Of a stretch of DNA of 64,000 bases, positions 7,245-16,793 are shown piece after piece. Below the pieces are notes generated by a model. That model searched no databases. It was not told where the DNA came from and worked only from the letters and a program-made list of their open reading frames with translations. Within the stretch, counting starts at the first letter, position 1. Each line of letters starts with the position of its first letter. The position numbers and the translations under genes were made by a program. The DNA is from Brevundimonas sp. UBA4553 (lineage in GTDB: Bacteria > Pseudomonadota > Alphaproteobacteria > Caulobacterales > Caulobacteraceae), in NCBI RefSeq assembly GCF_002387245.1, contig NZ_DGLD01000017.1, positions 1 through 64,000 on the forward strand. The letters run 5' to 3'.

Positions 7245-7612
7245 GGTCGGACGTCCCGAAGATTGGAGGCCCGTGAGGGCGGTCAAAAACAAATGCGCGG
7301 AGAGCCTGCGGACAGGACCTTGCGGCGGAGCGGTGCGTATAGAGAGGCCCTCGCCTTTCGTCAACATTCCGCGAGGGGATTCCGCTGGAGGCCTGGCCTC
7401 CGAGTTGAACGGAGGGTCTCCGGACATGCACGTCCGGCGCGTCGCCCCTCCGCCACCAGGCCGTGTCCAAGGGAGCGTGTTTTGTACAACCCCGCTCTTA
7501 ACCGCGCCTTTCGGCGAAAGGTTAACGCCGCCTTCACCCTTATCACGGAAACCGACACTGGCTTCGCGCGCTTGTGATTGGTCGTTGAATTCGGGGGCGT
7601 TAGCCTGTGGTC
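7245..7612. other. Divergent intergenic region rpmJ / transglycosylase
   Basis: About 370 bases without a gene. It holds a small hairpin CCTTTC-GGC-GAAAGG flanked by TTAACC and GGTTAAC at about 7498-7524. TTAACC/TTAAC are half-site-like for the Caulobacter cell-cycle regulator CtrA, but the spacing is not the usual TTAA-N7-TTAA. No promoter could be assigned with confidence. Confidence 0.35.
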
Positions 7613-8899
7613 ATGCGTTTCGCTTATCGTCTGCTTCTTCTCGGCTCCGTCGCGGCCTGCGCGCCCATGGTTCCGATGCCGCCACAGCCCCAGCCGGTCC
7701 CGCCGTCGGTGGTCGAGCCCGCGCCGGCCACTCCGGCCCCGACGGCGCCGCCCGCCTCGACCGATCTGTCGGACGCCTATGATCAGGCGAGCTTCGACGC
7801 CTGGAAGCAGAGCTTCCTCGATCGCCTCGGCGGCGCGCGGAAGTGGGAATATTCGCGCGAGTTGAACGGCGTCACGCCGAACGCCAGCGTCATCCGCCTG
7901 GACCGCAACCAGCCTGAGTTCTCGCGCCCGGCCGGCGCCTACATCCAGAGCGCGACCGCCCCCGCCCGAATCGCCATGGCGCGCCAGCGTGTTGACCGCG
8001 TGCCGTGGGAGGTGACCCAGAAGTTCGGCGTGCCGACCGAGATTCTGCTGGGTGTCTGGGCCCAGGAAAGCGCCTTTGGCCAGGTGCAGGGCGATTTCGA
8101 CGTCATCCGCTCCCTGGCGACGCTGGCCTATGACGGCCGCCGCCGCGCCTGGGCCGAGGACCAACTGAAGAACGCCCTCGACATCGTGGTGGACGGCAAG
8201 CGCGCCCGCAGCGGCCTGAAAGGCAGTTGGGCCGGCGCCATGGGCCAGACCCAGTTCATGCCCGACAGCTATCTGAAGCTGGGCGTGGACCAGAACGGCG
8301 ACGGCCAGGTCGACATCTGGGGATCAGACGCCGACGCCCTGGCCTCGGCCGCCAACCTGCTGGCCCAGGCCGGCTGGAAACGCGGTCAGGGCTGGGCCTA
8401 TGAAGTCATCCTGCCGGCCAACTTCGACTACAGCGAAGCCGAGGGTCCCAAGCACAACTGGGCCTTCTGGGCCGCGCGCGGCGTGCGTCTGGCCAATGGC
8501 TCGGCGCCGAACAGCGCGGAAGCCGCCGAGGGCGCGACCATCCTGCTGCCGCAGGGCGCCAAGGGGCCGGCCTTCCTGGCCCTGCCCAACCACTATGTGA
8601 TCCGCCGCTACAACAACTCGGTCAGCTACGCCCTGGCCATCGGCCTGATCGCCGACGGCGTCGCGGGCAAGCCCGCCTTGACCGCCGCCTGGCCGAACGA
8701 CGGCCCCCTGACCCGCGAACAGCGCGTCGGCGCCCAGACAGCCCTGACCCGCATGGGCTTCGACACCCAGGGCGTCGACGGGGTGATCGGCTCCAACACC
8801 CGCGCGGCCTTGCGTCGCTGGCAGCAGGCCAACGGACGGACGGCCGACGGCTATCTGACCGACGTGCTGGCGGATGAGCTGATCAGACGGGCGCGGTAG
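7613..8899 (+). CDS. Lytic murein transglycosylase lipoprotein (MltB family)
   Basis: A 428-residue exported enzyme that cleaves peptidoglycan glycan strands. A signal peptide with lipobox VAAC at about residues 14-17 predicts outer-membrane lipoprotein anchoring, followed by a Pro-rich linker. An SLT_2 catalytic domain covers about 60-340, with the catalytic Glu in VWAQESAFGQ and the conserved GSWAGAMGQTQFMP. A C-terminal peptidoglycan-binding_1 domain (about 360-425) contains GVIGSNTRAALRRWQ. The ATG at 7613 begins the signal peptide directly, whereas a GTG two codons upstream is less likely. The gene is single and is followed by a dispersed inverted repeat. Confidence 0.9.
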   Translation: MRFAYRLLLLGSVAACAPMVPMPPQPQPVPPSVVEPAPATPAPTAPPASTDLSDAYDQASFDAWKQSFLDRLGGARKWEYSRELNGVTPNASVIRLDRNQPEFSRPAGAYIQSATAPARIAMARQRVDRVPWEVTQKFGVPTEILLGVWAQESAFGQVQGDFDVIRSLATLAYDGRRRAWAEDQLKNALDIVVDGKRARSGLKGSWAGAMGQTQFMPDSYLKLGVDQNGDGQVDIWGSDADALASAANLLAQAGWKRGQGWAYEVILPANFDYSEAEGPKHNWAFWAARGVRLANGSAPNSAEAAEGATILLPQGAKGPAFLALPNHYVIRRYNNSVSYALAIGLIADGVAGKPALTAAWPNDGPLTREQRVGAQTALTRMGFDTQGVDGVIGSNTRAALRRWQQANGRTADGYLTDVLADELIRRAR

Positions 8900-8904
8900 G
8901 ACGT

Positions 8905-9070
8905 CCCTTCTCCCCTTGCCGGAGAAGGTGGCAGGCGGAGCCTGACGGATGAGGGGTGCGAACACCTCCCATCCGATCAAGACCGCCACGTCTGATCCAC
9001 GACATTTAAACGTCGCGCCGACACCCCTCATCCGGCCCTGACGGGCCACCTTCTCCCTCAAGGGGAGAAG
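8905..9070. repeat. Dispersed inverted repeat class A, copy 1
   Basis: A 166-base element whose ends are inverted: CCTTCTCCCCTTGCCGGAGA at the left and CTCAAGGGGAGAAGG at the right, with inner arms GACGGATGAGGGGTG and CACCCCTCATCCGG. It fills the gap between two convergent genes. A second copy lies at 32545-32692. A near-palindrome CGACATTTAAACGTCG sits in the loop. Confidence 0.8.
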
Positions 9071-9079
9071 GATCCTGGA

Positions 9080-10531
9080 TCAGCCCTTCACCCGCCAGGT
9101 GGCGCCTTGCGGGCCGTCCATGACGACGACGTTCAGCGCGTTCAGGCGGTCACGGATGCGGTCGGCCTCGCCCCAGTTCTTGTCGGCGCGGGCGGCGGCG
9201 CGTTGCTCCAGCAGGGCCTCGACCTCGGCCTTGAGGGCGGGATCGCCGCCTTCGAACCAGGCGTCAGGCGTCAGGGTCAGCACGCCCATCAGGCCCGCCG
9301 CCTCGACCAGGCTCCAGCGCGCCATGGCCACGTCGTTGATATCGGCCTCGGCGTCGTTCAGCAGGTCGCGCAGGGCGTTGCCCAGCCCGAACAACTGGGC
9401 GATGGCTCCCGGCGTGTTGAGGTCGTCCTCTAGCGCGTCCAGCACCGGGTCCAGCGCGTTCTCGGCCAGCTCCATCTCGGCCTCTTCCAGCATCGCCTCG
9501 TCGAAGTCGACCAGGGCGGCGTCGGCGTCGCGCAGGACTCCATAGAGGCGGTCAAGGTTCTTGCGGCTCTGATCCAGCAGGGCCTGGTTCCAGTCCAGCG
9601 GCTGACGATAGTGGGCGCTCAGCAGGGCCCAGCGCACCACCTCGCCCGGCATGGCCTTCACCAGATCATGCAGCAGCAGGACGTTGCCGATCGACTTGGA
9701 CATCTTCTCGGCGTCCACGGTCAGGAAGCCGTTGTGCATCCAGTAGCGGGCGTATTCGTCGTGGGCCTGATCGCCATGGGCGTGACCGTGGGCGCAGACG
9801 CCCTGGGCGATCTCGTTCTCGTGGTGCGGGAAGACCAGGTCGATGCCGCCCCCGTGGATGTCGATGGGCAGGCCGAGCGTCTTCTCGATCATGGCCGAGC
9901 ACTCGATATGCCAGCCGGGGCGCCCTTCGCCCCAGGGGGACGGCCAGGACGGCTCGTCCGCCTTGGACGGCTTCCACAGGACGAAGTCGTGAGCGTTCTT
10001 CTTGTAGGGGGCGACCTCGACGCGGGCGCCGGCGATCATGTCGTCCAGATTGCGGCCCGACAGCGCGCCGTAAGACGGATAGCTGGAGACATCGAACAGG
10101 ACGTGGCCCTCGGCGGCGTAGGCGTTGCCGGCGTCGATGATGGCCTGGATCTGGGCCGTGATGGCGTCGATGTAGTCGGTGACATGGGGGGCGATGTCCG
10201 GCGGGCTGACGTTCAGCAGCCCCATGTCGGCCAGATAGGCGGCCTCGTAGCGGGCCGTGATCTCGCCGATGGCCACGCCCTCCTTGGCGGCCCTGGCGTT
10301 GATCTTGTCGTCCACGTCGGTGACGTTGCGGGCGTAGACGACCTTGTCCGGCCCATAGGTCCGGCGGAGCAGGCGCACCAGGACGTCGAACACCACCGGC
10401 GGGCGCGCATTGCCGATATGGGCGTAGTCATAGACGGTCGGGCCGCAGACATAGAGCGTCACCCGGTTCGGATCGCGCGGCGTGAAGGCGCGCTTTTCAC
10501 GGCGAAGGGTGTCGTGGATATGCAACGGCAT
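9080..10531 (-). CDS. cysS: Cysteinyl-tRNA synthetase
   Basis: A 483-residue class I synthetase that charges tRNA-Cys. The zinc/cysteine site Cys is C29 in LYVCGPTVYD. The HIGH-like signature is HIGN at residues 38-41 and the KMSKS loop reads EKMSKSIGN. The WHIECSAM and GGGIDLVFPHHENE motifs typical of CysRS are present. The open frame continues upstream antisense to folE, but conserved sequence begins at the ATG at 10531. It contains about ten extra residues near KPSKADEPSWPSPWGEG, a short insertion seen in alphaproteobacterial members. The gene is divergent from folE. Confidence 0.96.
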   Translation of the reverse strand: MPLHIHDTLRREKRAFTPRDPNRVTLYVCGPTVYDYAHIGNARPPVVFDVLVRLLRRTYGPDKVVYARNVTDVDDKINARAAKEGVAIGEITARYEAAYLADMGLLNVSPPDIAPHVTDYIDAITAQIQAIIDAGNAYAAEGHVLFDVSSYPSYGALSGRNLDDMIAGARVEVAPYKKNAHDFVLWKPSKADEPSWPSPWGEGRPGWHIECSAMIEKTLGLPIDIHGGGIDLVFPHHENEIAQGVCAHGHAHGDQAHDEYARYWMHNGFLTVDAEKMSKSIGNVLLLHDLVKAMPGEVVRWALLSAHYRQPLDWNQALLDQSRKNLDRLYGVLRDADAALVDFDEAMLEEAEMELAENALDPVLDALEDDLNTPGAIAQLFGLGNALRDLLNDAEADINDVAMARWSLVEAAGLMGVLTLTPDAWFEGGDPALKAEVEALLEQRAAARADKNWGEADRIRDRLNALNVVVMDGPQGATWRVKG

Positions 10532-10663
10532 GAGGGTCGGTCTTTGCGAGTTTTCTTGCGGGACGGACGACGTGTCCCATATAGCGGCCTGATTACACAT
10601 CCTGCGCCCATTGGTAAAAGGTAAGCCGCAGCGGACCCTCCCCCGCCGCCGTTGGACAGATTC

Positions 10664-11281
10664 ATGAGCACCACGCCCGCCAAGCCCGTTCTCGTCGCCA
10701 ACGAGGAAGCTCCCCAGCGCCCCAGCCGCGAGCAGGCGCTGGACGCCGTGCGCACCCTGATCGCCTGGGCTGGCGACGATCCCGCGCGGCCGGGCCTGAT
10801 CGACACGCCCAAGCGGGTGGTCGACGCCTATTCGGAATGGTTCGACGGCTATGACGCCGACGCGGGCAAGGAGCTGTCGCGCACCTTCGAGGACGTGACC
10901 GGCTATGACGACATGGTCATCCTGCGCGACATAGAGATCGAGAGCCACTGCGAGCACCACATGGCCCCCTTCCTGGGCAAGGCCTATGTCGCCTATCTGC
11001 CGGGCGAGAAGGTGGTGGGCATCTCCAAGCTGGCGCGCGTGGTCGAGATCTTCGCCCGTCGCCTGCAGAACCAGGAGACGCTGACCAACGACATCATCGA
11101 GGCCATCGAATCGCACCTGCAGCCGCGCGGCGTGGCTGTCCTGGTCGATGCGGCGCACCAGTGCATGACCACGCGCGGGGTGCACCACCGCCATGTCACC
11201 ACCATCACCACCCGCTTCACCGGCGCCTTCAAGACCGATCAAGCCCTGGCCGACCGCTTCCTGAAGCTGGCCAAAGGCTGA
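10664..11281 (+). CDS. folE: GTP cyclohydrolase I
   Basis: A 205-residue enzyme that converts GTP to 7,8-dihydroneopterin triphosphate, the first step of folate synthesis. Zinc ligands are visible as C96 and H99 in ESHCEHHMAPF and the third Cys in HQCMTTRGV. The conserved GKAYVAYLPGEKVVGISKL and TRFTGAF segments are present. The length is normal for bacterial FolE. The ATG at 10664 was preferred to a TTG four codons earlier. It is transcribed divergently from cysS across 132 bases, with no other folate gene adjacent. Confidence 0.96.
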   Translation: MSTTPAKPVLVANEEAPQRPSREQALDAVRTLIAWAGDDPARPGLIDTPKRVVDAYSEWFDGYDADAGKELSRTFEDVTGYDDMVILRDIEIESHCEHHMAPFLGKAYVAYLPGEKVVGISKLARVVEIFARRLQNQETLTNDIIEAIESHLQPRGVAVLVDAAHQCMTTRGVHHRHVTTITTRFTGAFKTDQALADRFLKLAKG

Positions 11282-11467
11282 GACTCAAGGGGTTTGATCC
11301 GGTCGTTTCGCAGGTGCGAGACGGCCGATTATGCAATCTTATTGCCGCCTGACGCGAATTCGTCATGCAAGACGGCTTTACAAGCCCGGCGCGGGACGCC
11401 AAGACACGATCCATACCTTTGAGTGCTGCTCGCCGAAGAATGCGGGCCATGATGGAGACGACGGCGT
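11282..11467 (+). other. Leader of the exbD-like gene
   Basis: A non-coding gap of 186 bases. I see no clear terminator after folE and no recognisable regulatory element; the GGAGACGACGGCGT just before the ATG is a plausible ribosome-binding region. Confidence 0.3.
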
Positions 11468-11908
<441 letters not shown>

Positions 11909-11932
11909 GACTTCCGTCCGCTCACCTGAATC

Positions 11933-11965
11933 AGGGCCGTTCCTCCGGGAGCGGCCCTTTTTCTT
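11933..11965 (+). terminator. Intrinsic terminator after exbD-like gene
   Basis: The arms AGGGCCG and CGGCCCTTT surround TTCCTCCGGGAG. The 3' arm runs into TTTTTCTTT, a classical rho-independent terminator 24 bases after the stop codon. Confidence 0.85.
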
Positions 11966-12045
11966 TGTCCCAACGCCATCGCGTGCTTGCTCCCCGCGCC
12001 GGGGCGGTCATTGATACGGCCGTCAGTTCACGGGGGAGTTTCACC

Positions 12046-13881
12046 ATGCGTCGCCGCACCTTCCTGTCCACCCTGCCCGCCGGCGCTCTGCTGGCCGGTT
12101 CGGCCGCCGCCCAGACGGGGCAGCCCCCCCGGCGAGAACAGGTGCAGCCCGCGGCCCCCGCCCCGCGCCCAGCCGATCCCTATGCCGGCGTCGGCATCGG
12201 CGACCGCGTGACCGGGCCGAAGTTCGTCGGCCGTTCGACGGTCTGGGGCGCCAATGGAGCCGCCGCCACAGCCCACCCCGCCGCCACCCTGATCGGCCTG
12301 GACACCCTGAGGCGCGGCGGCTCGGCCATCGACGCCGCCATCGCCATCAACGCCGCGCTTGGCTTCCTGGAGCCGACCGCCAACGGCATCGGCGGCGACG
12401 CCTTCTGCCTGATGTGGGATCCGGCCCAGAAGAAGGTCGTCGGCTTCAACGGTTCCGGAAACAGCCCCCGCGGTCTGTCGCTGGCGACCGCCCGGTCCAA
12501 GGCCGTGGACGGCTACCTGCCCAAGTACGGCGCTGTGACCGTCAACGTGCCCGGCACGGTCGACGCCTGGTGGAGCGCGCACCAGCGCTACGGCAAGCTG
12601 CCGTGGAAAGACGTTCTGATCCCCGTCGCCGAACTGTGCGAACAGGGCGTGCCGGTGCCCGAGGTCATCGCCTGGTACCTGGAACGCAACATGGCCGGTT
12701 TCGACCGGGGGGCGTCCCTGATCGAAGAGAACGACAACCGCAAGAAGGTCTATACGCCGAACGGCCGCACGCCGAAGACGGGTGAGGTCTTCGCCAACCC
12801 CGACCTGGGCCGCACCTATCGGATGATCGCCGAAGGCGGGCGCGACGTCTTCTACGACGGCGCCATCGCCGACCACATCGAGCGCTATTTCAAGCGCATC
12901 GGCGGCTGGATGACCCGCGCCGACCTGGCCGCCCACCGCACTGAATGGGTCGAGCCTCTGATGACCACCTATCGCGGGGTCGAGGTCTATTCGCTGGGGC
13001 CGAACACCCAAGGGCTGTCGACCAACCAGATCCTGAACATCTGCGAACAGTTCGACCTGAAGGCCATGGGCTTCCAGTCCGCCGCCTCGATCCACGTCCA
13101 GGCCGAGGCCAAGCGCCTGGCGTTCGAGGATCGCGCCCGCTACTTCGCCGACGAGCGCTTCAGCAAGGCCCCGACCGCCTGGCTGAACTCCAAGGAATAC
13201 GCCGCCGAGCGGGCGAAGCTGATCAACCCGAACCGCGTCATGGACCGCGTCTTCCCCGGCGACGCCCCGACCCAGGGCGACACCACCTACTTCAGCGTGG
13301 CCGACAAGGACGGGATGATGGTCAGTTGGATCCAGTCCAACTATCGCGGCATGGGCTCCGGCCTGACGCCGGATGGTCCCGAGGGCGGCACCCTGGGCTT
13401 CATGTTCCAGGACCGGGGCGAGCTGTTCGCCCTGACCGACGGCCACCCCAACATCTATGCGCCGGGCAAGAGGCCCTTCCACACCATCATCCCCGGCTTC
13501 GCCTGCAAGGACGGCGAGCCCTGGCTGGCCTACGGCGTCATGGGCGGCGGGATGCAGCCGCAGGGCCAGGCCCAGATCATCATCAACATGGTCGACTACG
13601 GCCTGGACCCGCAGCAGGCCGGCGACAGCCCGCGCTGGCAGCACTACGGCTCGTCCGAGCCGACCGGCCAGCCCGCCGAGGGCGTCGGCAAGCTGCATCT
13701 GGAATCGGGCGTCCCCGAAGCGACCAAGCAGCAACTGACCGCCATGGGGTGGGACCTCGGCCAGCCCGACGGCGGCTTCGGCGGCTATCAGAACGTGATG
13801 AAGCAGATCAACGAGCAGGGCCGCTGGACCTATGGCGCGGCGACCGAGATGCGCAAGGACGGCAACGCCCTGGCCTATTGA
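12046..13881 (+). CDS. Gamma-glutamyltransferase family protein, Tat-exported
   Basis: A 611-residue N-terminal-nucleophile hydrolase. The N-terminus MRRRTFLSTLPAG is a twin-arginine signal (RRxFL) with a cleavage region near AAAQ, so export of a folded protein is predicted. The family precursor normally self-cleaves before a Thr. Here GDTTYFSVADKDG at residues 411-423 places the nucleophile at T413. The downstream SNYRGMGSGL and MGGGMQPQGQ motifs match the small subunit. The substrate may be glutathione or another gamma-glutamyl or acyl compound, since related acylases share this fold. The ATG at 12046 was chosen for the Tat signal; the frame is open far upstream. The gene downstream starts 10 bases after the stop and is probably co-transcribed. 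Confidence 0.85.
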   Translation: MRRRTFLSTLPAGALLAGSAAAQTGQPPRREQVQPAAPAPRPADPYAGVGIGDRVTGPKFVGRSTVWGANGAAATAHPAATLIGLDTLRRGGSAIDAAIAINAALGFLEPTANGIGGDAFCLMWDPAQKKVVGFNGSGNSPRGLSLATARSKAVDGYLPKYGAVTVNVPGTVDAWWSAHQRYGKLPWKDVLIPVAELCEQGVPVPEVIAWYLERNMAGFDRGASLIEENDNRKKVYTPNGRTPKTGEVFANPDLGRTYRMIAEGGRDVFYDGAIADHIERYFKRIGGWMTRADLAAHRTEWVEPLMTTYRGVEVYSLGPNTQGLSTNQILNICEQFDLKAMGFQSAASIHVQAEAKRLAFEDRARYFADERFSKAPTAWLNSKEYAAERAKLINPNRVMDRVFPGDAPTQGDTTYFSVADKDGMMVSWIQSNYRGMGSGLTPDGPEGGTLGFMFQDRGELFALTDGHPNIYAPGKRPFHTIIPGFACKDGEPWLAYGVMGGGMQPQGQAQIIINMVDYGLDPQQAGDSPRWQHYGSSEPTGQPAEGVGKLHLESGVPEATKQQLTAMGWDLGQPDGGFGGYQNVMKQINEQGRWTYGAATEMRKDGNALAY

Positions 13882-13891
13882 GGAAATCCTC

Positions 13892-14686
13892 ATGATCACC
13901 GCACTCGCCGCCGCCGGGCTGTTGGCGCTGGACTGGTCCGACGGCTGCCGGCCCGTGGCGGGGGCCGAGGCCCTGTGGCGCGACGACGTCCGCTATGTCT
14001 TCGTCGGCGAGACCCACGGCACGACCGAGGCCCCCGCCGCCTTCGCCGATCTGGTGTGCGCGGCGCTGGAAGAAGGCCCGGTCGTCGTCTCGCTGGAGTA
14101 TTCCGTCGCGCTGCAACCGACGCTGGACGCCTTCATGGAGGCGGACAGCGACGCCGAGGCCCGCGCGATCCTCGCCGCCTATCCCCATGGCCCCTTCGTC
14201 CATCACGACGGGCGAGGCAGCGAGGCCATGCTGGATCTGTTGCTGAGGCTGCGCGCCATGCTGCGTGAAGCGGCCGACATGACCGTGGTCGCCTCCGTGC
14301 CGGACAGTCCCCGCGTCGATGGCTTCCGCCAATCCTATGCGGAAATGGATCGCGCTGTTCTGTGGAGCCGTCAGGCCATGGCCCAGCCGCAGGCCCGCGT
14401 CCTGGCGCTGGTCGGGCGGGTCCACGCCGAGAAGATCCGGCGCGTCGGTTCGCCGCTTGGCCTGCCGGCCGCCGCCCATATTCGGCCCGAGGAAACCCTG
14501 TCCCTGACCCTTGCCCATCAGGGCGGGCAGGCCTGGATCTGCCTGGACGAATGCGGCGCGGCGCCGATCCCTGAGACTGATGACCCGATGGTGCGCGGCG
14601 TCGTCCTGGCGCCCCAGCAGAACGGCAAGTTCGACGGGCTGCTGGCGCTCGGCCAGGTCACGGCGTCGCCGCCGGTGAAGCCTTGA
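13892..14686 (+). CDS. Hypothetical protein with ChaN/Tiki-like GETHG motif
   Basis: A 264-residue protein with a hydrophobic N-terminal stretch (ITALAAAGLLAL) that may be a short signal peptide. The segment YVFVGETHGTTEAPAAFADLV followed by VVVSLEYSV resembles the GExHG start of the ChaN/TraB/Tiki and erythromycin-esterase folds. A late HAEKI may supply another conserved His. Those folds include metal-dependent peptidases and heme-binding proteins. Function is not assignable beyond that, and the similarity is weak. An AGGAAAT motif precedes the ATG at 13892. Because it follows the gamma-glutamyltransferase gene by 10 bases, a shared role in periplasmic peptide turnover is possible. Confidence 0.6.
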   Translation: MITALAAAGLLALDWSDGCRPVAGAEALWRDDVRYVFVGETHGTTEAPAAFADLVCAALEEGPVVVSLEYSVALQPTLDAFMEADSDAEARAILAAYPHGPFVHHDGRGSEAMLDLLLRLRAMLREAADMTVVASVPDSPRVDGFRQSYAEMDRAVLWSRQAMAQPQARVLALVGRVHAEKIRRVGSPLGLPAAAHIRPEETLSLTLAHQGGQAWICLDECGAAPIPETDDPMVRGVVLAPQQNGKFDGLLALGQVTASPPVKP

Positions 14687-14737
14687 CCTGACGCCGGGTC
14701 AATCGGCTAGAGTTCGTTTCCAAACAGGACGGACTCG

Positions 14738-15604
14738 ATGACCGAACTCGTGACCCGCGACTTCATGGCTCCGGCCGCTGACGGCTATCCGCTGTCGATG
14801 CGGCTGGTCTCGGCGGCAGAGCCGCGCATCGCCGTGCTGGTCTCGTCGGGGACCGGCTTTCCCAAGGGCTTCTACGAGCGGTTCGCGCGGTATCTGGCGA
14901 GCCAGGGCGCGGCCGTGCTGACCTATGATTTTCGCGGCATCGCCGGGTCGCGGCCCGACGATCTGAAGGCCATGGCGATGGACTATCCCGACTGGGGCCG
15001 GCTGGATATGCCCGCCGCCCTGGACGCCCTGATCGAAGCTGCGCCCGGCCTGCGCGTCGTCCATGTCGGTCACAGCGTCGGCGGGCATTTCCTTGGCTTC
15101 ATGGCCAATCACGACCGGATCGACCGCCACGCCTTCGTCTCGGTCGGCACTGGCTGGTGGGGCGGACACCACCGATCCTACAACCCGATGGAGCTCTTCT
15201 TCTGGCTGAGCTTCGGCCCGTTCAGCCTGATGCGGCACGGCTATATCAAGGGCGGCGGGCTGTGGGGCGGGACCGACCTGCCGCGAGGGGTCTTCACCAC
15301 CTGGCGGCGCTGGTGCCTGAAGCGGGAATATTTCTCGCGCGAGCTGGAAACGACGCTGCGGCCGCATCACTACGAGGCCGTGACCGCGCCGATCCGGTCC
15401 TGGATCTTCACCGACGATCCCATCGCCACGCCACACACCGCGCGCGACCTGCTGAGCGTCTATCCCCGCGCGCCGTCCGAGATCAGCGTCCACGCCCCAT
15501 CCGATTTCGGCGCGCGGCGCATCGGTCACGAGGGCGCCTTCCGCAAAGGCATGGAGCCGCTGTGGGCGCGGATTTTCCGCTGGCTGGACAATGGCGACGC
15601 CTGA
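14738..15604 (+). CDS. Alpha/beta hydrolase (serine aminopeptidase-like)
   Basis: A 288-residue cytoplasmic alpha/beta-hydrolase. The nucleophile elbow is GHSVGGH with S113, the oxyanion region is SSGTGFPKGFYE and the likely catalytic His is in RRIGHEGAFR near the end. The YDFRGIAGS segment after strand 4 is typical of the YheT/serine-aminopeptidase-like branch. The substrate is unknown. The gene starts 51 bases after the preceding ORF and lies 45 bases upstream of the aldo/keto reductase on the same strand, so the three could be one transcript, but nothing links them functionally. Confidence 0.8.
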   Translation: MTELVTRDFMAPAADGYPLSMRLVSAAEPRIAVLVSSGTGFPKGFYERFARYLASQGAAVLTYDFRGIAGSRPDDLKAMAMDYPDWGRLDMPAALDALIEAAPGLRVVHVGHSVGGHFLGFMANHDRIDRHAFVSVGTGWWGGHHRSYNPMELFFWLSFGPFSLMRHGYIKGGGLWGGTDLPRGVFTTWRRWCLKREYFSRELETTLRPHHYEAVTAPIRSWIFTDDPIATPHTARDLLSVYPRAPSEISVHAPSDFGARRIGHEGAFRKGMEPLWARIFRWLDNGDA

Positions 15605-15649
15605 TCGGGCGCCTATATCGAGCGCTCCCTGACCCTGCGGAGCCTCCCC

Positions 15650-16504
15650 ATGCCCTATTCTGACCAACCGACCCTGACGGCCTCTGGCGTGGAGATTCCG
15701 CTGCTGGGCTTCGGCACCTGGCAGTTGGAGGGCGACGACGCGCGACGCATGGTGCGCGAGGCCTTGCGTATCGGCTATCGCCACATCGACACGGCCTGGA
15801 TCTACAAGAACGAGAAGGCGGTGGGCGACGGCATCGCCGACGCCGTGGCCGAAGGGATCGTGGCGCGCGACGACATCTTCGTCACCACCAAGATCTGGGT
15901 CGAGCACTTTCATCGCGACGCCCTGCTGCGTCAGGCCGAAGAGTCCGCGATCAGCCTGGGCCTGACGCCGGACCTGCTGCTGCTGCACTGGCCCAAGCCG
16001 ACGCCGGCGCTGGCGGAGACCATTGGCGCCCTGAACGAGGCGCAGGCGCAGGGCTTCACCAAACACATCGGCCTGTCGAACTTCCCCTCGGCCCCGTTCC
16101 GAGAGGCGGCGAGCCTGTCGAAGGCGCCGCTGGTGACCAATCAGGTCGAGTACCATCCCTATCTCTCGCAGAAGACCCTGATCGCGACGGCGCGCGAGCT
16201 GGGCTCGTCCATCACAGCCTGGTCGCCCCTGGCCCAGGGCAAGATCGCCGACGACGCCGTGATCGGCGACATCGCCAAGGACCACGGCAAGACCAACGGC
16301 CAGGTGACGCTGCGCTGGTTCATCCAGCAGGGCGTGATCGCCATCCCCCGCACCACCAAGGTCGAACGGGCCCGTGAAAGCTTCGACATCTTCGACTTCG
16401 AGCTGTCGGCGGACGAGATGGCCCGTATCCACGCCCTGGCTCGCCCAGACGGGCGTCTGGGCGACTGGCTGGACGAGGCCTTCCAATGGGATCAGGATGC
16501 CTGA
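15650..16504 (+). CDS. Aldo/keto reductase
   Basis: A 284-residue NADPH-dependent oxidoreductase of the 2,5-diketo-gluconate reductase-like branch. The catalytic tetrad is visible: D47 and Y52 in HIDTAWIYKNE, K81 in VTTKIW and H113 in LLLHWPKP. The cofactor-binding IPRTTKVERARES segment near the C-terminus is also typical. Members reduce aldehydes, methylglyoxal or keto-sugars. The specific substrate cannot be deduced. The start ATG at 15650 gives the standard family N-terminus (LTASGVEIPLLGFGTW). Confidence 0.9.
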   Translation: MPYSDQPTLTASGVEIPLLGFGTWQLEGDDARRMVREALRIGYRHIDTAWIYKNEKAVGDGIADAVAEGIVARDDIFVTTKIWVEHFHRDALLRQAEESAISLGLTPDLLLLHWPKPTPALAETIGALNEAQAQGFTKHIGLSNFPSAPFREAASLSKAPLVTNQVEYHPYLSQKTLIATARELGSSITAWSPLAQGKIADDAVIGDIAKDHGKTNGQVTLRWFIQQGVIAIPRTTKVERARESFDIFDFELSADEMARIHALARPDGRLGDWLDEAFQWDQDA

Positions 16505-16544
16505 CCTAACAGCGTCATAGAACGCTCGCGTCAGGGAGGACGCC

Positions 16545-16793
16545 ATGGGTTCGGTTCTGGGCTTTCCGGGGATTGATCCCATGGACGCCGTCGTCGGCGC
16601 CCGTATCCGGCGCTGGCGCGACCAGAGGGGGGTGACGCCGGATGCTCTGGCCGCCGCCTTGGACCTGACGCCCGAAGCCCTGCGCCGCATCGAGGCCGGT
16701 CGCGAGCATCTGGATTCCGCCGGCATCGACGCCGCCACCCGCGCCCTGCACCTGCCGGTGTGGGCGCTGGTGTCGGACACGCCCGGCTACTGA
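16545..16793 (+). CDS. XRE-family helix-turn-helix protein
   Basis: An 82-residue protein that is essentially one Cro/C1-type DNA-binding domain. RIRRWRDQRGVTPDALAAAL and LTPEALRRIEAGR correspond to helices 1-4. There is no ligand-binding or oligomerisation domain. Its stop overlaps the start of the following membrane protein gene (TGATG), which implies translational coupling. A plausible but unproven role is local regulation of that pair. Confidence 0.8.
   Translation: MGSVLGFPGIDPMDAVVGARIRRWRDQRGVTPDALAAALDLTPEALRRIEAGREHLDSAGIDAATRALHLPVWALVSDTPGY

Noticed and set aside
7498..7524. Possible CtrA binding site
   Set aside because: The TTAACC and GGTTAAC half-sites are not spaced as in TTAA-N7-TTAAC; listed only as part of the intergenic description.
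10532..11242. N-terminal extension of cysS antisense to folE
   Set aside because: The conserved CysRS sequence starts at the ATG at 10531, and the extension overlaps a clear folE gene.
12028..13899. A 623-residue frame antisense to the gamma-glutamyltransferase gene
   Set aside because: Same reason: third-position GC creates long open antisense frames, while the sense frame has a Tat signal and catalytic motifs.
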